Below, piece after piece: positions 1-11,600 of a stretch of DNA of 64,000 nt. The stretch lies in NCBI RefSeq assembly GCF_002575655.3, contig NC_053040.3, forward strand, positions 149,483,148 to 149,547,147, in the 5' to 3' direction. The notes below the pieces were generated by a model that saw nothing but the letters and a program-made list of their open reading frames with translations, searched no databases and was not told where the DNA came from. Within the stretch, counting starts at the first letter, position 1; each line of letters begins with the position of its first letter. A program made the translations under genes and the position numbers. This DNA is from Aegilops tauschii subsp. strangulata (taxonomy: Eukaryota > Streptophyta > Magnoliopsida > Poales > Poaceae).

Positions 1-1
1 C

Positions 2-2081
2 CCGTCTGCACGCGTGCGGGCCGCGGGTGACAGCGACCGCCCCAGCCGCTCTAGCACGGCCACGCGGCGCGCCTCCACCAACCCGGAGCCCTCCTCCGAC
101 CCGCACCAATCACCGGCCGCCACGTGGCGGTCTCCAAGTCGCTTCCCCGACTCCATCCGCTGCTATGCGCGGCGTCTGCACCAACCGACCGGCGCGGGCC
201 CCCGTGAGCCGACCGTCGCAGGCGCTGCGGCTCTGACGCACCCACCTGGTCCGGAATCTGGCGCCGCCCCATCTGCTCCTCGGGATGCCACGACGCCCGG
301 ATCTTCTGTGCTGCACCGCGTTGCTTCGTCACGCTCTTCAGCCGCAGACAATCCTGATCCAGAGGCGCCTGCTCCATCACCTGCCTCGGGATCACCAGGG
401 GGATCTCCTGCTGATTCTCTAGGATCTTCTGCGACTACTGCTGCTACAGCGCCTGCTACACCACCTCGGACACGTCTCCAAAGAGGGGTAACACAACCTG
501 TTAATTATAAGAAAATTCTCAAGTATGGTCTGGCATGTTCCACAGGTGAACCACAGTCTTTGCATGAGGCACTTGGTGGCACACGTTGGAAACAAGCTAT
601 GAATGAAGAATACAAGGCACTTCTGAAAAACAACACCTGGCACTTAGTTCCCCCACAGCAAGGTAAAAATCTCATTGATTGTAAGTGGGTCTTCAGGATA
701 AAAAAAAGGTCTGATGGAACTATTGATCGCTACAAAGCTCGACTTGTTGCAAAAGGCTTCAAGCAACGGTATGGTTTAGATTACAAGGACACCTTTAGTC
801 CTGTTCTCAAAGTTGCAACTATATGCTTGGTTCTGTCTATTGTTGTATCCAGGGGATGGACTCTCAGGCAGCTAGATGTTCAGAACGCGTTTCTCCATGG
901 TGTTCTGGAAGAGGAAGTATATATGAAGCAACCTCCTAGGTTTGAAAACAAGAACACTCCCTTTCATGTCTGCAAACTTGACAAAGCACTATATGGGCTC
1001 AAGCAAGCCCCCAGGGCCTGGTATTCACGACTTAGTCAGAAAATGTTGTCACTTGGTTTTATTCCATCCAAGTCTGATACATCTTTGTTCATCTACAATA
1101 AGTCAAACACAGCTATATTTGTGCTTATCTATGTCGATGACATTATTGTTACCAGCTCATCTAATGATGCAGTGACAGGATTGTTAAAGGACTTGGGTGC
1201 AGAATTTGCACTCAAAGACCTAGGAGATCTGCACTTCTTCCTAGGTATTGAAGTCAAGAAACTTGGAGATGGACTGCATCTCTCTCTCAGGAGAAATATG
1301 CCAATGATATTTTAAAAAAGAGTTGGACTGCAAGGATGTAAGCCATCACCAACCCCTTTGTCTAGTACAGAAAAATTGTCTATTACAGAAGGAGAACTCC
1401 TGAATCAGGAAGATAGCACTAAATACAGAAGTCTAGTAGGTGCACTTCAGTACTCGACAATTACTAGGCCAGATATTTCCTTTACTGTTAACAAAGTCTG
1501 CCAGTTTCTTCATGCACCCACTACAAGTCATTGGACTGCTGCAAAGTGTATAGTCAGATATGTGAAAGCCACTGTGAATGTTGGTCTTAGCTTTAACAAG
1601 TCTTCATCTACCCTTGTTAGTGCCTTCTCAGATTCTGATTGGGCAGGAGATATTGATGATAGACGCTCAAGTGGTGGCTTTGCAATATTTTTGGGCCTAA
1701 TCTCATATCTTGGTGTGCAAAGAAACAGCCACTGTCTCAAGATCAAGCACAGAAGCAGAATATAAAGCATTAGCAAATGCTACAGCTGAGATAATCTGGG
1801 TACAGTCCATACTCAAGGAACTTGGTATAAGACAGAGTCAAACTCCTTGTCTTTGGTGTGACAATCTTGGTGCCACGTATTTGGCTGCTAATCCTGTTTT
1901 TCATGCAAGAACAAAACATATTGAGATAGATTTCCACTTTGTTCGAGAAAGAGTTGCTAACAAAAGATTGGAGATCCGTTTTGTTCATTCCAGAGATCAA
2001 GTTGCAGATGGATTCACCAAGGCATTACCAACAAGGAATTTTGAAGAATTCAAGCGTAATCTCAACTTGACCAAGTTGTGA
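2..2081 (+). pseudogene. pol: Copia pol polyprotein, RT-RNase H part, frameshifted
   Basis: The frame is open from the window edge. After a Pro/Ser-rich linker (to about 480) comes a Copia reverse transcriptase: NTWHLVP at about 635, [29 protein letters not shown] and the catalytic YVDD box at about 1130. RNase H follows, with STEAEYKAL at about 1750 and [14 protein letters not shown] near 1910. The protein ends at 2081, just before the purine tract and LTR. Reading breaks near 1280 and 1316 are two shifts that cancel each other, and a third near 1690-1715 moves RNase H into another frame. It cannot make an intact product. It would have copied element RNA into DNA inside virus-like particles. 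Confidence 0.9.
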
Positions 2082-2092
2082 TTAAGGGAGGG

Positions 2093-2401
2093 TGTTAAAC
2101 ATATTGTAACGTGACATACATTGTAACGTAGCACATGTAGGGTCGGCTAGGTTGTTAGGATCGATCTCTATTCTCATGTAACCGTAGCCTTATCTCTTCC
2201 TCTCTTTTCTTGGTTCACAAGTTGTAATCCCAACCAATTGTATGCGCTATCCAGGGAGGTGCGCCCCTGTTATATAAACACGCAACGCGTCCCTCCAACG
2301 AAGCAAGACGCTTAAGCCAATCTTCACAGAAATTAGTGAGTTTCTTGTCATGATTTAGAGGATTAGGTGTTAAGGATTCAGAAAACAAATTTTACTTAAC
2401 A
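2093..2401 (+). repeat. 3' LTR of the Copia element
   Basis: The LTR begins TGTTAAAC directly after the purine tract and ends TTAACA, giving a 6-bp terminal inverted repeat (TGTTAA/TTAACA). A TATA-like box, TATATAAA, lies at 2271-2278 and would drive transcription. The partner 5' LTR and the target duplication are outside the window. Confidence 0.85.
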
Positions 2402-2614
2402 AAATCCAAAGATTAACGCACGTGCAAGCTTACTAGTAGAGAAATAGCAGGGATGAGCAAACGTGGTTCATTTTGTCCATTCATGTTTTTTTTGTTGCTT
2501 TATCTATTCTTATACATTGTTGTTCTGCAGTCTTGGACCAGCATTTTTGTAGAAGAGAAAGGGGCCTGTTAGGCGTCGGTCCTGGCCGGTCGCCTCCCAT
2601 GCGATATCTCCTTA

Positions 2615-3783
2615 TAGCATCTCCAACAAGCATGCGGAATTCGTGCTGGATAAATCGTCAATTTGGCGTGCAAGAGGCCATTTCGCGCGCGAAAAAAATC
2701 GGCGCGTGCATGGGAAAAAGCGGTATCGCGCGTGTCGTCCAACGCGCTGGTTAAAACCCACGCGCGGGTGCCCGCCAACTGCCACCCTTTTCCTTCCGCC
2801 GCGCCTTCTTCCTCGCCTCTTCCGTTGCCCCGCCGTCGCCGCGCCTTCTCCACCGTCTCTTCCAGCGCCCCATCGCCGCTGCGCCTCCCCCCCCCCCCCG
2901 CCTCTTCCAGCGCCCCGCCATGCCGCTGCGCCCCCGGAGCAACTCGGGCTTCCACGGCATGCACATCCGCCCCTCCGGCGTGTATTATGCTAAGATCCGC
3001 TCCACCGATACACGCCTTGGGCTCGGAACGTTCGAGACCGCCCACGAGGCCGCCCGCGCGTATGACGCGACAGCGTGGTGCCTCGGGAGGCCTCGTGCGC
3101 AAATGAACTTCTTCGACGTGCGGACACAGGAGCAGGCGCAGGAACTCGCACCTCCCCCGTGACTAATCACCGAGGAGGATCGCCGCGTCCAACGGAGGCG
3201 AGAGCGCCGCCTCCTCATTGCCGAGGCGGATGAGCACGCCATGACGGTGTGGCGCGAGCGCTTCCCGCAGGATGTCGTCGCTGAGAATGAGTTCTGGGTG
3301 CAAAGGAGGGCGGAGCGAGCCGCGCGGCAGACAAGCGTGCGCGGAAAGCACTGGCGGAAGCCCAGTGCGAGCTGGGACCTGCATCGACCTGGGACGAGAA
3401 AGATTCTCGGTGGGTCGACGCGTTTACGTCGTCAGACTACACCACCAAGGAGGACGAGGAGTAGTTTTATCTAGTTTTATTTGCATCGTATATCTAGTTC
3501 AGCATTCTTTTATCTAGTTTTGCATCGTATGAACTAGCTTGTGGTATGGGGTTTGAATTATGCTATGAATTTGAATTATGTGTTGTTTCATTTTTTTTGG
3601 TATGTGTTGTTTCAAAAAAAATCCAAGCACCGGCTGGTCGCGCACGCTGGATTTTGCAGCGCCTGCTGAAGCACTATAGCGGCGCGCTAAGCGCCGGGTA
3701 AAGCAAACACTCTGCGCTAAAACGCTATTTTGGCGCTAAAAAAATTAGCATGCCGCGCAACCACGCGCTTGTTGGAGATGCTC
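2615..3783. mobile_element. Harbinger-type non-autonomous TIR element carrying an AP2/ERF gene
   Basis: The left end TAGCATCTCCAACAAGC and the right end read in reverse, GAGCATCTCCAACAAGC, match at 16 of 17 positions. TTA is present on both sides (2612-2614 and 3784-3786), the target duplication typical of PIF/Harbinger elements. The 1.17-kb body holds an AP2/ERF-domain reading frame and no transposase, so the element would depend on transposase supplied elsewhere. GAGCATCTCCAACA-like ends are common on grass Harbinger elements (known); that this element captured a host gene is inference. Confidence 0.8.
2920..3464 (+). pseudogene. AP2/ERF-domain protein, broken
   Basis: From the ATG at 2920 the frame gives a short basic start, then an AP2-like fold: GFHGMHIRPSGVYYAKIR, LGTFETAHEAARAYD and LGRPRAQMNF (residues about 8 to 67). 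AP2/ERF domains bind GCC or DRE boxes in plant promoters. An in-frame TGA at 3160 stops it after 80 codons. The same frame stays open beyond it with an Arg/Glu-rich region containing MTVWRERFPQDV, and a later shift leads into an acidic tail ending at TAG 3462-3464. Related ORFs of this build seem common in Triticeae genomes (from memory, unchecked). The acidic C-terminus could act in activation, but no function is shown. Confidence 0.7.
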
Positions 3784-4500
3784 TTAATCAACCGTCTAAT
3801 CTATCTTCTCCCGCGTCGTCTTATTCCTCGCATCTCTTTCCCCACTTATCTCGCATCCGCGCTCCCTCGGCCGATGTGGCTCGTCTCGTTGCAGCTCCTC
3901 GCCAACCCCCATGGGGCGCACCACCGTCGACCACGACGGCTCGCCGCAGCACTGGCTAAGATCACCTCGTCGTCAACCGACATCGCAGCATCCCCATATG
4001 TGGTTGCAGCTTCTGGTGGAGGCGGTACCAGTATCTCCGCCAGTTGCAGCACTGGTGGGCGTCGATTTCCAGCATCGTCGGGTGTCGGTTCTAGCTTCTT
4101 CGGGCACCGGTTCCAGCATCTCGGAGCAACGGTTCCAACATTCGCCCGCACTAGTTTCAACACGTCGGACACCCGTTGCAGCATCCCGTGCGGGTGGTTG
4201 CAGCTTCGCCACTCCCTGGATGCAACCACCGCGGTACCGGTTCCAGCTCCCTCCATGGTCGTCACCGCAAATTGTCCCAACACCCCGACCGTCAGTCGCA
4301 GTGTTGCCGGAGCACGGTCGCTGCATCGTGGAGTGTGGCTCCAGCACCATGTCTTGTTGGTTCCAGCATCGCGCCTTGCTGGTTTAAGCATGTGGTCGCG
4401 ATTGCAGCATCACGCTTGGCCGGTCCTAGCACCTCGCCTTGATGGTTCCAGCATGTGGTTGTCGAGGTCGCAGCACCGCACATGACGGATCTACAACCAT
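3784..4500. repeat. Irregular degenerate repeat of a GTTCCAGCATC/GTTGCAGCATC motif
   Basis: Between about 3880 and 4480 the motif GTT(C/G)CAGCA(T/C) or a close variant recurs roughly twenty times at irregular 20-45 bp spacing, for example at about 4109, 4180, 4361 and 4444. All six frames over it look open because the sequence is GC-rich and repetitive. No domain is recognisable, so I do not call the 251-codon ORF here a gene. Confidence 0.5.
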
Positions 4501-5136
4501 TGTCCACCACGACATGAGTTAGCACCATTGGCGAAGGAAGGAGGAGATGGTGGATGATGCCAATGGTGATCCCGAAGCGATGAAGATGGCGGTTAGGACG
4601 CCTAAGTCAAGTGACCATACACTGCGCTTGGAGGTCGACGATTACAAAGCCACCGCCGCTCCAAGCGCCTCCAGGCTCACTGTGGCTAAGATGTAGTGCT
4701 TGTTGGGATGGATGTCACTGGATTTAAGCTCGATTTACCCCCCCCCCCCCCCCCCCCCCCGCCACACACACAGAGTAAAACTTGTACTCAATCCCATTCG
4801 AACCACTTAAATCCGAGAGGTAGGTTAGATGCCTAGTGTGTGATGTGTAAATCGAATGCGGGCATGATAAATCGATCCCATTGGGGACAGAGGGTTTACC
4901 GCTGAGGTTGGTGATCGACTCCGGTGCTCGCCATCCAAATCTTCGCTCCGATGCTCGCCGCTTCCGGTGTGATAGTGGAGACTTCTGCATTTGGCTTGGT
5001 TTCTTCATTTTCATTTTCCTTGAATGGGTAGAAGGACATGGTAAATGTTCCTAATTACCGGGTGTGTCAAATGTTGAGAGAGGGGAGAGTGAGCGTGAGA
5101 GTGGCGGTGCTTCAGGAAGCAACCTGACGTCTCGAA
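4501..5136. other. Intergenic DNA with a 23-base poly-C run
   Basis: No gene is supported. A homopolymer of 23 C lies at 4738-4760, followed by a CACACACA stretch. The length of such a run is unreliable in assemblies. Confidence 0.6.
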
Positions 5137-5262
5137 CATGGCTCGTTGTGTACAGCCTCAGTTACCCACATGACTCAAGTTGCATCGCTCGGTCTCAAGC
5201 ATGGCTCCTTGTGTACAGCCTCAGACACCCAAGTGACTCAAGTTGCATCGCCCGGGCTTGGC
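5137..5262. repeat. Two tandem 63-bp units
   Basis: The units 5137-5199 and 5200-5262 both start CATGGCTC-TTGTGTACAGCC and share ACTCAAGTTGCATCGC, with a few substitutions. They lie downstream of the DDI1 stop codon and are not coding as far as I can see. Confidence 0.8.
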
Positions 5263-5637
5263 TATGGAAAAAGGCCAATTCGAGTGTTCCTACTCGACCA
5301 GACCTAGGGTGTAACCAAACGGGCCAAAACTGCATACCACGGGCTTGGTTGGACCTAATGCAGACTATCGGACACAGGCCGAAGTACTAGGCATACACGC
5401 TAAAAGGCAAGTAGGGTTATTCATGCTTTGCAATAGATTGATCTTGTTCGAGCTCTGTAGAAAGAAAACGTTTTTTTTCTAACTGAAGACAGAATACGAA
5501 TCATCCCTACCAAGCCTGTATTTTGCCACACACAAAGTTTTAGTTCCTCAAATGGAGGATGCCACATCTCCTTGATCAGTGTGTGTATAAATGTTCAAAT
5601 CGAGAAAATCTTAAGCAGAAGGTCTGCTCTAAAGACT

Positions 5638-8600
5638 CTAACCACCAAACAAGTACCCAGCTGCCTGATCCTCGTTGCCGTTGCACAACTGGAGTGCTTG
5701 TATTACAGATGCCCGGTCAAATCCAAGTTCCACGAGCTTTATGACTTTCGCTTCAAAATCTCCTCCCTGACAAGGGTTCTTAAAATGGTCAAGATCCAAT
5801 CTAATTCATGCACTCTCAAAAGAAAACAAATGTATAGAAGATCACAATTGTGAAGAAAATATTGACACCTGTGGAGGAATTACAGCTTGAGCTCCTACAA
5901 AGGAAATCAAAGTTGGTCGCAATTAATCAGCAATTAGATAGGCTAAAAGTTATCAGAAGATCACAGTTCTCTAAGTCAAGGGACTACACAAGAGCACCAG
6001 TAAACTAACCTGCAGGAGAGGATGGCGGTGGCACATCAGGAGTCTTCTCACGTGCCTTTGACGATTCCTGGATGATATAGAGTAAATAAGGACATACGGA
6101 TGATTACTCCCATGCCTCTAATATGATTACAGGAAAACCAAGGCTGATTTATGCAAAGCAGAAAAATTTGCTTACTCCAGCTGCTCCTTGGCTAGAAGAT
6201 GCTAGGTTCGACGATTTCTCTCCGTCGCGTATATGTGAAGGGATGTCTTTCTCTGAACATACCATATTAGAGGGAATGAAAAACCAAGACTTGCAAAATT
6301 GTAGAAGTAGATGATATAGAATACAAATATAGGGATGTTCAGTATTGCGACAAAACCAATAATAATATCTCAACTTACTCAATAGTCTATTTCATTATGC
6401 AATCATCAAGAACTAAAACTAGAGAACAAAAACATGAAATAGGCAAAGCTACTAACCATGTAAGAAGGGCACTGACACTTCACCACCTCCTACTCTAAGG
6501 ACATTGTCCTTTAGGTCAATTATGCACTGCGTTGGATAACAAAACTGTCATTATGGGATGTGAGTTAGATGTGATGACTTATTCCAAAACTTAGTCATGC
6601 AATTACCTGATGTTTCCGCAGCATATCAAGCCCGAAAAGGAATTCCATGTTGGGAGCATCCAATACTGTGAAGGAACAGGGATAGAAAGCATGGCCGATC
6701 TGTCCAAAGTCCAAACATAGCAATGTATTGTGAATTACTGTCACTACTTGATGAATTCTCATAATGATGAAAGTTATGGCATTAGGTTTGAAGAAAATAC
6801 TAAAGGCTGTGATTCAACTTAAGGAGTATCCTTTTTGTGAAACATAGACAACATATATTGTAGAACAATCAAATTCATAATTTTGTACCCGAGTAATGAG
6901 TTTGGTATTATATTATTACTATGTCTCTCTAGGCTAAATAGTGCTTGTTCAGACTGTAAATTTTTCAATGACTCAAATAGCGTTACAGCGTGTCCGAAGT
7001 CATGCTGCACAAAATGGATCATTCTCAAAAGGACTGGGAATTTTGACGTTTGTACAGCAATTAACAATATCAAACCTTTATTGCCGCTACATGTATTCTT
7101 CCAAGTATCTCCGATTGACCAACTCCAATAGCAACCCCTCTGTAACGCTGATCAAGGAGCCTGAGTAACCTGCAAACGATACTCGATTATGTGATCAGTT
7201 GTATATGGCATGGAATGCATTTCGGCGAATGTCTCCAGAGAATTATTTACATTCGCCTGTACAGTAAAATTCCATTGTATGATAAGATAAACTCTTAAAT
7301 ATGTATGATTTCTACATGCAGAATGATCATATGAGATATGAAAGACTAAACGGCTGCAATAACAACATTTTAATTTATAATCGTACCCACAACGTTCAGC
7401 GCAGTCTTTTGATATGATGGTTGACTGAGCTCCACTGTCAACAAAGGCCTGTAGATGAAAGAAAAGCTAAGAGATCGCATATACAAAACGAGTAGCAGGA
7501 AGCAATCAAGCATCTGAATAAATCCGTATCCAGTTATTGCATATCTTTTAGTTGGTAGACTGCTAGTACACAAACGCAAGTAATAGAAAGGAAGATTTAA
7601 CTTTCAAGAATAAACTATTGGGCTAGATAATACAATTGGCAAATGTAAAAATAAGATTGTGTTCTTCTCAAAAGAAAAATATTGTGATGCAGTTATTTAG
7701 CTAAGATTGATGCAATCAACAATGATATATGAAAGGAGTTATAGCAAAGTCCATACAAGCTCTCTGATATTCAAAATATCATTTAAAAAATATTGTTTGG
7801 GCTTTTGAGTATAGGCAATGCTCGGCTGTTCACCATGCTTGTTATCTACATATAGATATATATGAAATAACATAATACCTTCAAAGGTACTCCGTTGACT
7901 TCCATATCCACATACAACATAACCTGAAATAGAATGCTGGTCAGTTAATAAATAAGAATAGCATGTAAAATAGAAGCATACCGACTTACTAAAGAGTCAA
8001 CATACCACTCGACCAAATGCTTCAGGATTATGCTCTATAGCAGCCTCCCAATTTTCATCAATGCCTTTCTGAATGACAAATTACAAGTACTCAGAACGTC
8101 AGGTATCTAATTAAGATTGCTGAGGTGAACAGGAGTATATAAAACACAGTAAGACAGAGCAAAGCTTTTGTGTGCACATCATTTTATATAAAAAGCATAT
8201 GACATGCTCCTTCCTTTTCTAAATATAAAACTTTTTATAGAGATTTCAATACAGACTACATACAGATGTATATAGACGTATTTTAGAGTGTAGATTCACT
8301 TATTTTGCTCCGTATGTAGTCCATATTGGAATCTCTAAAGAGACTTATATTTATGAACGGAGGGAGTAATAATATTTTAATATTATCCGACCATGAAAGC
8401 TAGCAGAAGGCTGTGTTTGTTTGGGCTTCAGTTTCCACAGATTCAGCTGTGGACTTGCTGTGCTGTCAAAACTGCTGTGCTGAGGAAAGAGCTGTGGCGA
8501 AGGTTAGCTGTTTGGCAATGCAGCTGTGGAAACGACTGTGGGCTGGTGAAAAGCCTGAAATGCCCTTAGAGTACTGAGATTAGTGTAACTTGTTGATTCT

Positions 8601-11600
8601 GTGTTAATATATTGTTTAAATGGTATTTTGACTGACAGGGAATGATTTGTTCTATGGTAATGCATAAAGTATTTCATAATAATAATTCTCTCACTTTCTT
8701 GCTCATATATACATAGAATAATATTGAGCAAAAGAATTATGTTGTCACGCAAGTCCATGCAAGTCACAATTGTTCGCACATGGAATTACAGGTCCGTACA
8801 AATACTATCCCTGCTGCGTTGCTTGTGATGAACTGGTGAGAGACGAGAGAGAGATGAGTCAGCTCGGATGGATCGGGAGAGGGATGGCATTCTCGTTGTA
8901 AATTGAACGAAACGGCTAGGTTAGCGGTGGGATTATCACGAAGCGCAAGCCGTTTTGTAGCCAAAGTACGCCCCCGGTCGCTTCGGCCTATAACACGTAA
9001 AACATCACGAAGCTGCTTTGAGCTGTCGCCACGAAGCTGTCCATTTTTAGGTGTTTGTTCCCGTTTCAGTTTTTTCCCACGAGAAACTGGCTCCGGAAGC
9101 TGTAACAAACACAGCCTTTACATACTTACATTCATGAAAAAAGAAATTCCCCTTTTGCACTATGCATCACTCTGACTCTTCATTATATTCAGTCACATGT
9201 CTATTCCTATGTTTATGATAAGCATTCTTAAGGCTTGTTTGGCATTGTTGTGGATTTTGAGGCTTGTTTGGCATTGTTTTGGATTTTGATAACCCCATTG
9301 GGTTGAGCTGCTTTTAGATAAGTACATGTTTGGCTAAAATTTTCTCTTGATGAAGTTGCAAACAGATACATTTTTTTGTGGGTCCACAAGACAGCAAGAG
9401 ACAAACATATCCATATAGGCATTGTGTAGGTTATGTTAGAGATAGGAAGGTTAAGAAAAGGAATAACTCAAGTTACAAGTATTTCTGTTGGATACGGTTG
9501 GGTCTATTAGAAAGAGTAGTTAAATTAAGGAAGAGCCCAACTGAAATAGGAATGTAAGTTATGGTTCGGACTTGAGTTTGAACTGAGATCCAACTTGTGG
9601 ATCAAGTCAGATGCTCCTGAGTATAATAAAGGTCCGATGTGTATGTAAACCTTTGGTCAAGCAATGAAATAAATAAAAATGTTCTCTCAGCCTCAGAGCC
9701 TCTCTTTCCACATCAGAAAAGAGCCCTGTCGGCAGATTGTTGAGGGCGAGTGGACCTTTACCCTAACCAAATTGCCTTGCTGTGGACCAAGGTTCATCTT
9801 CTCTATCGCAGAAGCATATTGAATGAAAGATGAGGACAACAATTGGATAACCAAATTAATTTACATTTAGTTTGATTAACCTTCTTATGACTGCTTCTCC
9901 ACAGCGGCTTAAGAAATAAGCACTGCACTCTAACCTAAATAAGCCATCCCTTGGGTTGGTCATGTAATGATGATTGTGATATTTAACATTTGCCTCGTAA
10001 CATATGAAAAGCCTAAACAGTCAACAGGTGTTATCCTCACAAAAAAGTTTCTACCTGCCGAATTGCAGCTTCAATTTTCTTCTGAGCCTCGACATCAAAT
10101 GGATCAGCATACAATAAGGCCTGAAAAAAATCATAATTATCAATGACTTAACCTATTATTATTCAGCAAGTTTGCAAAAATAGAACACAGCAAGAAAAAG
10201 AATATGGAACTACCATCTCCTGAAGTGGTCAAATATATCTATCTAAGAGAACTTACAAGATGTGAAATTTTACAGCATATAGATGTAACAGCATGGAAAT
10301 GTATTTATACAAATGCTATGGAATTAATGCAAGAAGAAGCATATGTTCTCAACTTTTTGTCACTAAGAACATAAAATAACTATCAGGGGAAAAATAGTTT
10401 TGCTAAGTCTCAATCAACTGAGATTTTCTTATCGATTCAGAACAGTGCAATTTCAGTTTACTGAAAAGTGCAACTTGCACTTCTTGTTTCAGAAAAGTGC
10501 AAAAAGGTGAAACTGGGTAGAAAAGTGCAAGTTGCATTTTTCAGTTTTCTGAATCGATTGAGACTTATGAAAATCTGAGTGGATTGCTTAATTTAGACTT
10601 AAATGCACCCAAATAAAAATTAGCGATTAGTCGATGAGATACTCACAAGCTCTTCTTCCTGTTTGCGTTTCAGTTGTAGTCTTTGTTGGTGGTGTGACCG
10701 CAAGATGTTTTGCAACTCAGTGATGTCATCTCCAAGGATGGCTTGAGCTAATGAAGGGTCATTCTGCAAATTAAAAAGATATCGGTTCAAACAAAATAAT
10801 GGACATATTTTCTGCAACTAACATCTGGGAATTGTAACCTGGCCAATATTGATAAATCAATGAAGCTACTAGCAAAGCATTACCTGAAGGAGTTGCGCCA
10901 TAAGTTGTGAATCGCCACGAATATGTTGTTGGAAAGCTTGAGGATTTACTGCCGATCCATCAGGATTTAACCTCATAATATCCTGAGATGTCCTGAAATT
11001 TTTGACCCAAGAAATTAACTAGTAGAAAGCATTGTCACTGCAGTGGCACTACATTGGTTAAGCTAAAAAATGTAGTGCATCTCTTTCAACATCATGGCAG
11101 TTCTGATTTGTGATTATGATATACCAAAATTATAACTGACAGCTACAAAGAAGAAAACCAGCTCGACATACCAATAAAAGAAAACAAGACGTCACATGTA
11201 AGACCAGAAGCATCATATCAGGCATAACGAACAGCAGGAATGTAAGTATGTAAACCCTCAAGAAATTCCCTAGAGAACAACCAGAGGTGTCGAAAAACAA
11301 CAACCGAACCTATTATTGGAGGCAACCATCATCACAAGATCACCATCATGGACTCCGATGGCGCTGAGCTTCTCGGCATTGTTCATCTCCTTGCCATTGA
11401 AATGAAGCAGCTGCTGCTGCAACGGCACTTGAGTCTAGCCACGCACAGACACCCAAAACCAACAATGTGAGGTCAAACCAGCCAAGGCAAAACCTGGAAG
11501 AGAAACCTGAAGAAAGATTTCGCTGGCGCCGGCTCACCTCCACCTCAAGAAGCGCCTTCAAATTCTCCACCTGCAAAACACGCGTGGCGCACAATTCAGC

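Larger units (their letters stand above)
1..2401 (+). mobile_element. Ty1/Copia LTR retrotransposon, 3' part
   Basis: The window opens inside a Copia element. It contains the C-terminal part of pol (linker, reverse transcriptase, RNase H), a purine-rich tract at 2083-2092 and one 309-bp LTR. The 5' LTR, gag, protease and most of integrase lie outside the window. The small LTR and the RT sequence resemble the Ale/Retrofit-type Copia lineage; that assignment is inference. The coding region is broken by frameshifts, so this is a dead copy. Confidence 0.9.

Noticed and set aside
2569..3102. 177-codon minus-strand ORF over the AP2 region
   Set aside because: It is a shadow frame; the plus strand has the recognisable AP2 blocks.
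3730..4485. 251-codon plus-strand ORF
   Set aside because: Low-complexity GC-rich repeat DNA is open in several frames on both strands. There is no domain, no start context and no splice support.
8764..9108. 114-codon minus-strand ORF in DDI1 intron 6
   Set aside because: It lies inside a TIR element and has no transposase or other domain.
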